Source: an uncultured Kordia sp.
Lineage (GTDB): Bacteria > Bacteroidota > Bacteroidia > Flavobacteriales > Flavobacteriaceae
Assembly (NCBI RefSeq): GCF_947496985.1
Contig: NZ_CANMEZ010000004.1
Location: 186,001-250,000, forward strand
Direction: 5' to 3'
DNA length: 64,000 nucleotides
The position numbers and the translations under genes were made by a program. Every line of letters starts with the position of its first letter. Within the stretch, counting starts at the first letter, position 1. A model generated the notes under the pieces. The model saw nothing but the letters and a program-made list of their open reading frames with translations. It was not told where the DNA came from and ran no database searches. Of the stretch, positions 26,211 to 33,822 are shown in pieces.

Positions 26211-27155
26211 TTACTGTGTCACAATCAATTTTTGCCCAATTTTAAGTGTAGAAGTTCTACGAATACGATTTTCTTTACACAAAGTTGCAATAGATATATT
26301 GTATTTATTGGAAATTCTAGATAAGGTATCGCCACGTCTTACTGTATAAATTTTCTTTTCATCAGCTTTACTTTGTGCAGCTTCTGCTTCAGTTGTACAT
26401 ACATCTACTTTAGATTTTCGTTTCGAATTATGTCTGTAGGCTGTTGTCCATTTTTCATTAACCCAAATAGAATTTGCGCGAATTAGATTATCTTCATTAG
26501 AAAAATCGAATATATATTCTGGATGAATTGGAATTCCCTGAAATAAAACCTCTAAATGCAAATGACTTCCACGTGCATTTCCTGTAGTTCCGCCAGCACC
26601 GATTATTTCTCCTTTTCGAACTGTATCATTCACCTTTACCAATTGTTTAGATAAATGAGCATACACAGTTTCTAAGCCGTTAAAATGACGAACAACAACT
26701 GTTTTCCCATGTCCAGCGTGCCTATTTACATAACGCACAACACCATCTAACATGGCTGTAACTCTGTCGCCCGTAATTAAATCAATATCAATTCCATTAT
26801 GTGCTCTGCGATTTCTCCAGCCATAACGAGAAGTGATTACCTTTTTACGCGGAATTGGGGATGCGTATGTACTATCGTCAAAGGTGATATGTAAAGGATA
26901 TTTATAATCTTTTCGAAATTTCTTATAAGGATTAAATACTTTTGTGTTCCAATTTTCAGCAATCCAATCCTTTTTATGTGTACTATCTTTTGGAATTGTT
27001 TGCTCTTCAAAAGTTTTTAGTCCAAGTGAAATAAAAGAAGATGTAGTTTCTAAAGTAGTTTTTGTTTCTTTTTTCAACGCCAAACTGTCTTGTGTTTGAC
27101 TGTGTACGCAAATGCTAAAGCAAAGCGTAAAAATGATGAAATAAAGTGATTTCAT
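26211..27155 (-). CDS. M23 endopeptidase with C-terminal LysM
   Basis: A 314-residue secreted peptidoglycan peptidase. The ATG at 27155 gives a signal peptide ending 'CVHSQ'; the frame opens earlier (27206) but that part is not signal-like. The LytM/M23 domain holds the zinc ligands His119 and Asp123 ('RAHNGIDIDL'), His167 ('VYAHLSK') and His198-x-His200 ('GSHLHLEV'). A LysM domain at about 268-313 ('IYTVRRGDTLSRISNKYNIS') binds peptidoglycan. All catalytic residues are present, so it is probably active. It lies 99 bp downstream of the M56-M23 fusion gene but may have its own promoter. Confidence 0.92.
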   Translation of the reverse strand: MKSLYFIIFTLCFSICVHSQTQDSLALKKETKTTLETTSSFISLGLKTFEEQTIPKDSTHKKDWIAENWNTKVFNPYKKFRKDYKYPLHITFDDSTYASPIPRKKVITSRYGWRNRRAHNGIDIDLITGDRVTAMLDGVVRYVNRHAGHGKTVVVRHFNGLETVYAHLSKQLVKVNDTVRKGEIIGAGGTTGNARGSHLHLEVLFQGIPIHPEYIFDFSNEDNLIRANSIWVNEKWTTAYRHNSKRKSKVDVCTTEAEAAQSKADEKKIYTVRRGDTLSRISNKYNISIATLCKENRIRRTSTLKIGQKLIVTQ

Positions 27156-27253
27156 TGTGGTAGTATTCAATTTAGTTTTACGAAAATAAATTTTAGGGAT
27201 CTGCATTTATAACGCAATCCGAGGGAAATAATTGTACTAGTAGTTTTTAAGAG

Positions 27254-28585
27254 TTATTCTATAATGTAGTCTATTGGATTTAAGCGTTTTCCATGTTGAC
27301 GTACTTCATAATGTAAATGTGGCGCAGTTGACAAACCTGTATTTCCAACATATCCAATGATATCGCCTTTTGTCACATAAATACCTTCATCAATATTGAA
27401 ACCTTTTAAATGTGCATACCAAGTTTCAAAACCATCAGCATGAGAAATCACAATTAGATTTCCCCATTTGTCTTCCTTTTTTGCTTTTAATATAACGCCA
27501 TCAGCAGTTGCAATTACAGGAGTTCCAAGAGCAGCTTTAATATCAATTCCTCCATGTGGCGCAGTATTTTTTAGCTTTGGATGTTTTCTGGTAACTCCAT
27601 ACTTTGAAGAGATACTTTTAATACTTCCGTTTTGTACAGGAAATAAAGAAGGTGTTGAGTTTGTTGTTTGTTCAATTTCTACAGGAAGAAATTCATTAGG
27701 AATATATGTTCCAGTTGAATTCTTAAATGCCATAAAAACCAAAGCTATTACAGGTAATAATAGTAAATAAGTAAGTTTTGATCTGTTTTTTGATTGTGAT
27801 TTTGTGATCATTTCTATTCGTTTTTTGAGTGTTGGATGTGAAAAATAATTGTAAACTGGATTTGTGTTTTTGGGTTCTAAACTTTGCAAAAGCAATTCCA
27901 AATAGGTTGATTTTTTTACTTTTTGATGCAACACAAAAGCATCTGCTTGAAATTCATGAATGGATTTTAATGACTTTCTATAGGAATAGGCAAGTGGATG
28001 AAACCAATAGAAAGCAATAAATAATTCTGCTAACAGTACATCTAAAGAATGTCGTTTTTGTATATGAGCCTTTTCATGTATAACAATTAATTCTTCAAAA
28101 GTAGAAGTTTCCGATTTCGGAATAAATATCCAATTGAAATATGAAAATACTTCGGAAACATCAGCAATATAAAGTGTTTCACCATTTGCTATAATTGCTT
28201 TCGCGTTTCTTTTTAATTTGAATAATGAATATGTTGTTATTACAAATCGTGCTAAACATCCTAAAACTCCAATTGCATATACTATCAAAAATAATAAAGC
28301 ATAATTTACAGTTTCACTAGTTGAAATAGTTGTGTCTTCTGCAAAATATTCAAATTCGGAAAATGCTGTAAAATCATTGATTAACGGAAGTTCTAGATTA
28401 AAGTTTTGTAATTGAGGAAACAATTCAGCACTATAGGGTAATAGTAATGAAAGTGGAACAATTGCTAACAATAAACTTCTATTTACAGCATGAAACGTAA
28501 ATTGACTAAACAACCATTTGTATAGTAAATAAAAACCACCAAATATGGCACTAACTTGAAAAAGATATAAAAAGAAGCTATTCAT
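27254..28585 (-). CDS. M56 (BlaR1-like) / M23 fusion metallopeptidase
   Basis: A 443-residue membrane protein. N-terminal helices at about 5-25, 35-52 and 95-120 flank an M56 peptidase with 'HEKAH' (170-174) and the third ligand region 'HEFQAD' (210-215). A further helix at 272-288 leads to a periplasmic M23 endopeptidase with His344/Asp348 ('PHGGIDIK'), His391 ('WYAHLKG') and His423-x-His425 ('APHLHYEV'). In BlaR1 the cytoplasmic M56 domain cleaves BlaI; here the penicillin-sensing domain is replaced by M23. The gene overlaps the BlaI gene by 8 bp. A known flavobacterial architecture, but its signal is not established. Confidence 0.9.
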   Translation of the reverse strand: MNSFFLYLFQVSAIFGGFYLLYKWLFSQFTFHAVNRSLLLAIVPLSLLLPYSAELFPQLQNFNLELPLINDFTAFSEFEYFAEDTTISTSETVNYALLFLIVYAIGVLGCLARFVITTYSLFKLKRNAKAIIANGETLYIADVSEVFSYFNWIFIPKSETSTFEELIVIHEKAHIQKRHSLDVLLAELFIAFYWFHPLAYSYRKSLKSIHEFQADAFVLHQKVKKSTYLELLLQSLEPKNTNPVYNYFSHPTLKKRIEMITKSQSKNRSKLTYLLLLPVIALVFMAFKNSTGTYIPNEFLPVEIEQTTNSTPSLFPVQNGSIKSISSKYGVTRKHPKLKNTAPHGGIDIKAALGTPVIATADGVILKAKKEDKWGNLIVISHADGFETWYAHLKGFNIDEGIYVTKGDIIGYVGNTGLSTAPHLHYEVRQHGKRLNPIDYIIE

Positions 28586-28961
28586 TTTTAGATTTTAACG
28601 TTTCTATTTTTTCTTCAAGCATGGCTTTCATTTGTTCCAATTCGGTTAAGTTTAAAGTATCACTTTCCGCAAAAAAAGAAGCAAATTTACGTGTAGAGCC
28701 ATTAAAAAAGTTACCAATAACTTGTTTCATATGTTGTGAAAAATAACGCTCTTTAGAAACAGCTGGCGAATATTGACGAATTTTACCATAGGTTTCAAAA
28801 TTCAAGAATTTCTTTTTTACCAATACGCGTACAACTGTTGATATAGTTGTATACGCAGGTTTAGGTTCAGGAAACTGCTCTACAATATCTTTTAAGAAGG
28901 CTTTATCAAGTTTCCATACATATTGCATGACTTGTTCTTCCGCTTTTGTTAACTCATTCAT
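28578..28961 (-). CDS. BlaI/MecI-family repressor
   Basis: A 127-residue winged-helix repressor beginning 'MNELTKAEEQVMQYVWKLDKAFLKDIVEQFP', with the recognition region 'AYTTISTVVRVLVKKKFLN' at about 36-54 and the C-terminal dimerisation/cleavage helices. I start at 28961: the frame opens much earlier, but the upstream part runs through the operator. It overlaps the M56-M23 gene by 8 bp, the classic repressor-protease pair. Two dyads 31-66 bp upstream are its likely operator, so the pair is probably autoregulated. Confidence 0.94.
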   Translation of the reverse strand: MNELTKAEEQVMQYVWKLDKAFLKDIVEQFPEPKPAYTTISTVVRVLVKKKFLNFETYGKIRQYSPAVSKERYFSQHMKQVIGNFFNGSTRKFASFFAESDTLNLTELEQMKAMLEEKIETLKSKNE

Positions 28962-28991
28962 GCTGCAAATATAGAAGAATATTTTAATTAT

Positions 28992-29027
28992 GACTATAAA
29001 AATAGTCATAAAACTATAATTGTAGTC
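28992..29027. promoter_or_regulatory. Double BlaI-type operator
   Basis: Two 16-bp dyads of form GACTAT-N4-ATAGTC: a perfect copy at 28992-29007 (outer arms TATGACTAT/ATAGTCATA) and a degenerate copy at 29012-29027 (AACTAT-AATT-GTAGTC), centred 20 bp (two helical turns) apart. They sit between the BlaI gene (minus) and the 81-residue protein gene (plus). Confidence 0.7.
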
Positions 29028-29080
29028 ATAGGAAGTGTAAATACCTAAGAATAGGGATGTTTTTAAATTGATTAACATTT

Positions 29081-29088
29081 TAATTTTG
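29081..29088 (+). promoter_or_regulatory. -7 box (TAATTTTG) of the 81-residue protein gene
   Basis: Perfect TAnnTTTG match 29 bp before the ATG at 29118. No convincing -33 TTG was found at the usual spacing. Confidence 0.4.
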
Positions 29089-29117
29089 AGATAATTATTA
29101 ATCTAAAAAACATAATC

Positions 29118-29363
29118 ATGAAAGAATTAACATTTGAAGAAGTAAATGCAAAAGTTGAAGAATTAGACTTCAATCAACTTGAAAAAACTTTGGAAGTTGG
29201 AATGAGAGCTGATAGAGGAACAATATTGGAAACTATCTGTAATGTTTGGAAGAGAATTGATGGTGTAGTACGATATATTGCTAAATATACAATTATACCA
29301 AAATGGCGCAGAACATTAAATTTATTGATTACTACAATGGATAGTATATGTAGAATGCGATAA
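29118..29363 (+). CDS. 81-residue protein of unknown function
   Basis: A small protein beginning 'MKELTFEEVNAKVEELDFNQ' and ending 'SICRMR'. The acidic, amphipathic first 25 residues resemble leaders of secreted peptides, but there is no double-glycine cleavage site. The C-terminal half is basic with aromatic residues ('KRIDGVVRYIAKYTIIPKWRR'). It is divergent from the BlaI/M56-M23 unit across the BlaI operator, so it could be co-regulated with it. It has a -7 box upstream and a strong terminator after the stop, which supports it being a real gene. I do not recognise the family. Confidence 0.6.
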   Translation: MKELTFEEVNAKVEELDFNQLEKTLEVGMRADRGTILETICNVWKRIDGVVRYIAKYTIIPKWRRTLNLLITTMDSICRMR

Positions 29364-29371
29364 ATATCTAC

Positions 29372-29410
29372 AAAACTTAGTTTGTAACATTAGTTTACAG
29401 ACTAAGTTTT
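29372..29410. terminator. Bidirectional terminator overlapping a stop codon
   Basis: A 16-bp stem with one G.T pair (29372-29387 with 29395-29410), 7-nt loop and A/T tracts at the ends. The right arm contains the stop codon and last codons of the minus-strand M50-like/TPR gene. Confidence 0.82.
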
Positions 29411-30576
29411 AATATAACTTTCACTTCATCAATATACTCTTGAATTTTATGAGTTTCAGGATCTAAATCAAACGCTTTTTCATAGAAGTCAAGTGCTTTT
29501 TGATATTCTTTAAGTTGAAAATGATAAATTCCTAAATAGAAATAGGCATAACTATTTTGATCGTCAAGTTGAAGTGCTTTTAACAAATCGGAATGTCCAT
29601 CTGCTGATTGACCTAACATAATTTTAGCATATCCACGATTATTCCAAGCATACGAAAATGTTTCATCTATAGAAATTGCCTTATCTAAGTAAACAATTGC
29701 TTCGTCATATCTTTCTAATAAGCCTAAGGCGTATCCGCAATTATTCAATATAATATGATTATCAGCAGTCGATTCGAGTGCTTTTTCAAATAATTCAAAG
29801 GCTTTGATATAATTTTCTCTGTAAATTTCAATAACTCCAATACTTACAAGATCTTCTAAGTCAAAATCACTTTCATACAATTCAGTATACTTCTCGTTTA
29901 AAGCAATTGCTTTTTTATAATTTTTAGCATTCAAATAAGAAGCAATGGTTAGCTTATAAACATCTCTATTTTTGGAAACTTCATCAATGCAATTCTCAAA
30001 TAACTTGGCAGCTTCTGCATATTCTTTCTCCATATAATGATTGGATGCTTTATGAAATGAATTATATACGTTTCTAATGTTCCAAAGATGTAATAATTGC
30101 TTTCCATCGTTATTTGCAAATGATCCGTTATGTAATTTTATCTGTGTTTTCCGTGGAATAATATTGAATATAAAATCTAAACCACATGAAAAAGCCAAAG
30201 CAAAAAGTAACATATTGGGCAAACTATAAGTGTCAAACAATAAAAGAGAAGCAGCGGCAATACCTCCAATAATGAGTGTGGTTAAAGGTCCAAAGAGCGT
30301 AATTTTAATTCTGCTTTTCCACGAAATATTTTTTCCATGCGGAACGCACAATCCGCCTTTCCAAGCAAAGACATTATATTTTATAAAACATTCCAAGCGC
30401 TTAATTTTAAATCGAAATGATTTTTCAGGATTACCATACGAACCAATATAGACACTTACATCTCCATCAGAATTTAACAATGTTGCAAACGCATGACCGA
30501 ACTCATGAAATAGAATCACTAATGTGCGAAATGCGAATAGTGAAAAAAGTAAAAGAAAAATAGCAGCTTTTGACAT
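29395..30576 (-). CDS. M50-like membrane metallopeptidase fused to TPR domain
   Basis: A 393-residue protein. The first 145 residues form membrane helices with the zinc motif His24-Glu-Phe-Gly-His28 and a later 'FGPLTTLIIGG' and 'GLDFIFNIIP', which fits the M50 (site-2 protease) arrangement, although the usual NxxPxxxLDG motif is not intact. The rest (about 170-393) is at least five TPR units ('HYMEKEYAEAAKLFENC', 'GYALGLLERYDEAIVYLDKA', 'GIYHFQLKEYQKALDFYEKA'). It may be an intramembrane protease with a cytoplasmic partner-binding tail, or an inactive M50-type scaffold. Monocistronic. Confidence 0.8.
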   Translation of the reverse strand: MSKAAIFLLLFSLFAFRTLVILFHEFGHAFATLLNSDGDVSVYIGSYGNPEKSFRFKIKRLECFIKYNVFAWKGGLCVPHGKNISWKSRIKITLFGPLTTLIIGGIAAASLLLFDTYSLPNMLLFALAFSCGLDFIFNIIPRKTQIKLHNGSFANNDGKQLLHLWNIRNVYNSFHKASNHYMEKEYAEAAKLFENCIDEVSKNRDVYKLTIASYLNAKNYKKAIALNEKYTELYESDFDLEDLVSIGVIEIYRENYIKAFELFEKALESTADNHIILNNCGYALGLLERYDEAIVYLDKAISIDETFSYAWNNRGYAKIMLGQSADGHSDLLKALQLDDQNSYAYFYLGIYHFQLKEYQKALDFYEKAFDLDPETHKIQEYIDEVKVILKLSL

Positions 30577-30662
30577 TGATTTTTATAAGGAATGTAAAGT
30601 TATGGGAATTTTTGGAATAATGTTTTGAAAAGAATTATTTCAATAATTTCCTTCCTATATTT

Positions 30663-30677
30663 ACGTTTTCAAAACGT
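30663..30677 (+). promoter_or_regulatory. 15-bp palindrome touching the AraC start codon
   Basis: ACGTTTT-C-AAAACGT ends exactly at the base before the ATG at 30678. A -7-like TATATTTA lies just upstream. It would cover the transcription start or the ribosome-binding region, suggesting repression or a 5' hairpin. Confidence 0.45.
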
Positions 30678-31715
30678 ATGGAACTCAAACAACAAGCTAT
30701 ATTTCTATTCAGTGCTTTAGGCGGAATCAATGGATTATTCTTGAGTTTCTACTTTGCATTTGTTTCTAAAAAAACTGTGAAAGCAAATTATTTTTTATCA
30801 GCCTTGTTGTTTGTGTTAAGTGTCCGAATTATTAAATCGGTGTTTTTTTATTTTAATCCGAATTTATCACAAATATTTATACAAATTGGACTATCTGCCT
30901 GCGTATTAATTGGTCCTTTTCTATATCTCTATATCAAAACTATTCGGAAGGAAAACAAAGGTTTTAATTGGTTGTTGCACATACTTCCAGCTGCGTTACT
31001 TGTGATTGTATTAGGTATTTTATACCCATATTGGGTTCACAAAAGAATGTGGTCAGGTACTATAGTGAAATTAATATATGTACAGTGGTTTGTGTATATT
31101 TTATTTTCAGGATATCTGTTAATTCCTGTGTTTAAAAAAATATTTTCTAAAAAGCATAAAACTACACAATTAGAAGTTTGGGTAACCAGTATTTTTATAG
31201 GTGTTTTATTAATTTGGTCAGGATATATGATTAGTTCATTTACATCATACATAGTTGGCGCTATTTCGTTTTCATTTGTGTTTTATCTATTAGTTTTATT
31301 TTGGATTTTTAAGCGAAAGAAAAATACCTTGTTCTTTGAAGATGATATTAAATATGGAAATAAGAAAATTGCGGACAACACAGCAACTTCAATTCAAACA
31401 CAACTAAAAGTACTTTTTGAAGAAGAAAAGCAATTCAAAAACCCAGATTTGAAACTACAAGATGTGTCAAACCAATTACAAACTTCTACACATAATTTAT
31501 CACAATATTTAAATGATAATCTTGGAAAAAGCTTTTCATTATTCATCAATGAATACAGAATTGAAGAGGCAAAGAAGCTTTTAATCTCCAAAAAAGAATT
31601 CACTATAGAAGCTATTGGCTATGAATGTGGTTTCAATTCGAAATCTACTTTTTTTACCGCGTTTAAGAATATAACAAAAACAACTCCAGCAACTTATAAA
31701 AAAAAGCACTCCTAA
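30678..31715 (+). CDS. Membrane-anchored AraC-family regulator
   Basis: A 345-residue protein with seven membrane helices in the first 215 residues and a C-terminal AraC/XylS HTH domain at about 240-345 ('LQDVSNQLQTSTHNLSQYLNDNLGKSFSLFINEYRIEEAKKLL', 'YECGFNSKSTFFTAFKNITKTTPATYKK'). It is a paralogue of the regulator at 51266, and both are followed by a similar dyad and by NTF2-like/lumazine-binding genes. It probably senses a membrane or extracytoplasmic signal and controls the DJ-1/NTF2-like genes downstream. Complete. Confidence 0.92.
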   Translation: MELKQQAIFLFSALGGINGLFLSFYFAFVSKKTVKANYFLSALLFVLSVRIIKSVFFYFNPNLSQIFIQIGLSACVLIGPFLYLYIKTIRKENKGFNWLLHILPAALLVIVLGILYPYWVHKRMWSGTIVKLIYVQWFVYILFSGYLLIPVFKKIFSKKHKTTQLEVWVTSIFIGVLLIWSGYMISSFTSYIVGAISFSFVFYLLVLFWIFKRKKNTLFFEDDIKYGNKKIADNTATSIQTQLKVLFEEEKQFKNPDLKLQDVSNQLQTSTHNLSQYLNDNLGKSFSLFINEYRIEEAKKLLISKKEFTIEAIGYECGFNSKSTFFTAFKNITKTTPATYKKKHS

Positions 31716-31730
31716 GGTTTTATAAAAGTT

Positions 31731-31764
31731 TGTTCAATTCTATAAATCCGAACTACTTCATTAT
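31731..31764. promoter_or_regulatory. GTTC-N14-GAAC dyad after AraC gene (copy 1)
   Basis: GTTC 31732-31735 and GAAC 31750-31753 lie in a 34-bp block that matches a block after the paralogous AraC gene at 52318-52351, where the dyad is GTCC-N14-GGAC. The paired changes keep the symmetry. Likely the binding site of the upstream AraC regulator. Confidence 0.5.
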
Positions 31765-31821
31765 CAATTTGAATCGCTATGTATAAGAAGATGTGTTTAT
31801 TTGAGTCAAATTTAAATACTC

Positions 31822-32580
31822 ATGCGAACAACACTTTTACTATTAGTATCATTTTTTTCATTTCTCAATCAGCAATCTATTCAAAAAACGAACAAAGGAA
31901 ATATTTTGTTTGTGACTTCTAACCAAAAAATTTATGGTAATACAGATAAGAAAACTGCCAATCATTTTTCTGAAATAGTATATGCATATGAAGAATTTGT
32001 AAAGGCTGGTTATCATGTAGATTTTGTGAGTCCTAAAGGTGGGGAAATTCCAATTGGTTATCTTAAAAAATATGACAGTTTACAACAAAAATATTTGAAT
32101 GATAAAGCATTTATGAACTTACTTAAAAATACGTTCAAACCAGCTCAAATTAATGCTTCTAATTATAAAGCAGTTTATTACAGCGGAGGCGGAGCTGCTA
32201 TGTTTGGAGTTCCTGAAAATAGTTCGATTCAAAATATATCAAGAAAAATATATGAAAATAAAGGTGTCGTTTCTGCAGTTTGTCATGGAACTGCCGGAAT
32301 CGCCAATTTGAAGAATTCCAAAGGAAACTATCTGTATGCTACTAAGAAGATTACTGGATTCCCTGACAAATTTGAAAATAAAAAAGCGCCATACTTTCAA
32401 ACCTTTCCATTTTCAATTCAAGAAAAAATAACAGAAAATGGTGGTGATTTTCAATATTCAGAGCAAGGTTGGGATAATTTTGTTATTGTAGATGGGCAAT
32501 TCATCACAGGACAAGATCCAACAGCTTCTGCAACTGTTGCTAAAAAAGTGATTGAATTTTTAAAAAAGAACCACAATTGA
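31822..32580 (+). CDS. Exported DJ-1/PfpI-family (type 1 amidotransferase-like) protein
   Basis: A 252-residue protein with an N-terminal hydrophobic segment (1-17) that should export or anchor it. The DJ-1/PfpI fold is clear: 'NILFVTSNQ', 'VYAYEEFVKAGYHVDFVSPKGG', 'AVYYSGGGAAMFGVPEN' and the nucleophile elbow 'VVSAVCHGTAGIANL' with Cys154-His155. Relatives include glyoxalase III/deglycase-type chaperones and DJ-1-like hydrolases. Lying 106 bp after the membrane AraC regulator and behind the dyad, it is a likely regulatory target. The substrate is unknown. Confidence 0.9.
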   Translation: MRTTLLLLVSFFSFLNQQSIQKTNKGNILFVTSNQKIYGNTDKKTANHFSEIVYAYEEFVKAGYHVDFVSPKGGEIPIGYLKKYDSLQQKYLNDKAFMNLLKNTFKPAQINASNYKAVYYSGGGAAMFGVPENSSIQNISRKIYENKGVVSAVCHGTAGIANLKNSKGNYLYATKKITGFPDKFENKKAPYFQTFPFSIQEKITENGGDFQYSEQGWDNFVIVDGQFITGQDPTASATVAKKVIEFLKKNHN

Positions 32581-32586
32581 AAGCAA

Positions 32587-32604
32587 AGCGAACCGAAGTT
32601 CGCT
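32587..32604 (+). terminator. Hairpin after the DJ-1/PfpI gene
   Basis: A 7-bp stem AGCGAAC/GTTCGCT (32587-32593 with 32598-32604) and CGAA loop 6 bp after the stop. The T tract is poor, so termination is probable but not certain. Confidence 0.55.
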
Positions 32605-32612
32605 CGATAATT

Positions 32613-32768
32613 TTATTGTGCAGCACAAATTTGGCAACGATTACCTAAAGTTAGATAAGCGATACATGTTTGATTTACAGTTCCTTTTCCAACTATTTTA
32701 TCAGAGTATTCAATTTTTGAAATTGACTCCTTGTTTAGCTTTAAATTTTTAAGGTTTCTTTTTTTCAT
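32613..32768 (-). CDS. Class I lanthipeptide precursor (orphan)
   Basis: A 51-residue peptide read from the minus strand (ATG 32766-32768, TAA 32613-32615). The N-terminus MKKRNLKNLKLNKESISKI closely matches the leader of Bacteroidota class I lanthipeptides (MKKxxLxxLxLxKxxIS). The C-terminal core from about residue 28 has three Cys (35, 45, 48) and Thr residues (30, 34, 40) suitable for lanthionine rings, and ends CQICAAQ. No lanthipeptide dehydratase, cyclase, protease or transporter is in the window, so the modifying enzymes must lie elsewhere or the peptide is a relic. It is divergent from the NTF2-like gene at 32883; the intergenic DNA has a TTACGG/CCGTAA dyad at 32821-32837. Confidence 0.75.
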   Translation of the reverse strand: MKKRNLKNLKLNKESISKIEYSDKIVGKGTVNQTCIAYLTLGNRCQICAAQ

Positions 32769-32882
32769 AATATTATAATTTGATTACAAATACAAAGTAT
32801 AAAAACTAATTATCAGTAACTTACGGGAATACCGTAATTTTATTCAACAAATAAAAATCATAAAACTTAAAAAATAAATCAA

Positions 32883-33305
32883 ATGAAAAAAACAATTGTA
32901 ATACTCGTTTTACTCATAAGTACACTAACAATAAGTAATGCACAAAATAATGATTATAATGACATAACAACAACCGTTTCGTACTATTTAGATGGTGGAA
33001 CAAACAACGATTTTGAAACTGTCAAAAAAGCATTTCATGAAAAAGCAATGATGAAATTCGTGACAAAAGATGGTTATAAAGAAGTAAATGCAATTGAATT
33101 TTTCAAGAGAGTTATTAAACCTGGACCAAAACAAAATCGAAAAACAAGTATTCAAAGTATTACAATTGATGGAAATATCGCTGTGGCGAAATTGGAAATT
33201 GAATATCCAACATTTTTCTTCATTGATCAAATGAGTTTGCTTAAAATTAATGGAATTTGGAAAGTCGTAAATAAAATATATTATAGAAAGAATAAAAATA
33301 ATTAA
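32883..33305 (+). CDS. Secreted NTF2-like (putative lumazine-binding) protein
   Basis: A 140-residue exported protein (signal peptide ending 'TISNAQ'). The mature domain is of the 'putative lumazine-binding' NTF2-like family: 'DITTTVSYYLDGGTNNDFETVKKAFHEKAMMKF', 'IKPGPKQNRKTSIQSITIDGNIAVAKLEIEYPTFFF', 'DQMSLLKINGIWKVVNKIYY'. It is a paralogue of the protein at 52416. It starts a run of same-strand genes: a second NTF2-like protein 7 bp later, then a CocE-type hydrolase. No catalytic residues are evident; it probably binds a small molecule. Confidence 0.87.
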   Translation: MKKTIVILVLLISTLTISNAQNNDYNDITTTVSYYLDGGTNNDFETVKKAFHEKAMMKFVTKDGYKEVNAIEFFKRVIKPGPKQNRKTSIQSITIDGNIAVAKLEIEYPTFFFIDQMSLLKINGIWKVVNKIYYRKNKNN

Positions 33306-33312
33306 TTAAACT

Positions 33313-33762
33313 ATGAAAACAGTCATTACACTACTATTAGTCACATTCTCCATACAATTTGGAATTGGACAAACCTATTCAGGGAATCAAAAAGATATTG
33401 ATCAAATTTTACAAAATGCTAAGAAATTTTCAAGCTATGTAAATAGTTCTAATTACGAAATGATTGGCGCTTCATATACAAATGATGCGAAAATATTTCC
33501 ACAACGAGGCAATATTATTGTTGGAGTTAAAGACATTTTAACGTATTGGACTTTGCCAGAAGGTGTAAAAACAATCAATCATAAAATCACGCCAAGTGAA
33601 ATTACTATTGTAAAAAATACTGCGTATGATTACGGGTATTATGAAGGAACAACAGTACGAGCTAACGGTGAAGAAAGTTCATGGAAAGGAAAATATGTTA
33701 TTGTTTGGAAACGAGTAGGAAATGATTGGAAAATGTATTTAGATATCTGGAATTCAATATAA
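33313..33762 (+). CDS. Secreted NTF2-like (DUF4440/SnoaL-type) protein
   Basis: A 149-residue protein with a signal peptide ending 'FGIGQ'. The NTF2/DUF4440-like fold shows as 'AKKFSSYVNSSNYEMIGASYTNDAKIFPQRGNIIVGVKDI' and the closing 'SSWKGKYVIVWKRVGNDWKMYLDIWNS'. It follows the lumazine-binding-like gene by 7 bp and is surely in the same transcript. It may form a heteromer with that protein or act on a related ligand. Function unknown. Confidence 0.85.
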   Translation: MKTVITLLLVTFSIQFGIGQTYSGNQKDIDQILQNAKKFSSYVNSSNYEMIGASYTNDAKIFPQRGNIIVGVKDILTYWTLPEGVKTINHKITPSEITIVKNTAYDYGYYEGTTVRANGEESSWKGKYVIVWKRVGNDWKMYLDIWNSI

Positions 33763-33822
33763 CGAAATCAAATCTGTCACATTCATTCAAAACCAACGTC
33801 TTTCAATAAAACAATATCAATC

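Noticed and set aside
28962-29078. N-terminal extension of the BlaI frame
   Set aside because: It covers the operator dyads and the protein is hydrophobic and unlike BlaI.
30678-33305. Antisense or phage-defence system around the membrane AraC gene
   Set aside because: No nuclease, toxin, helicase or TIR-type domain is present; the genes fit a stress or detoxification locus.
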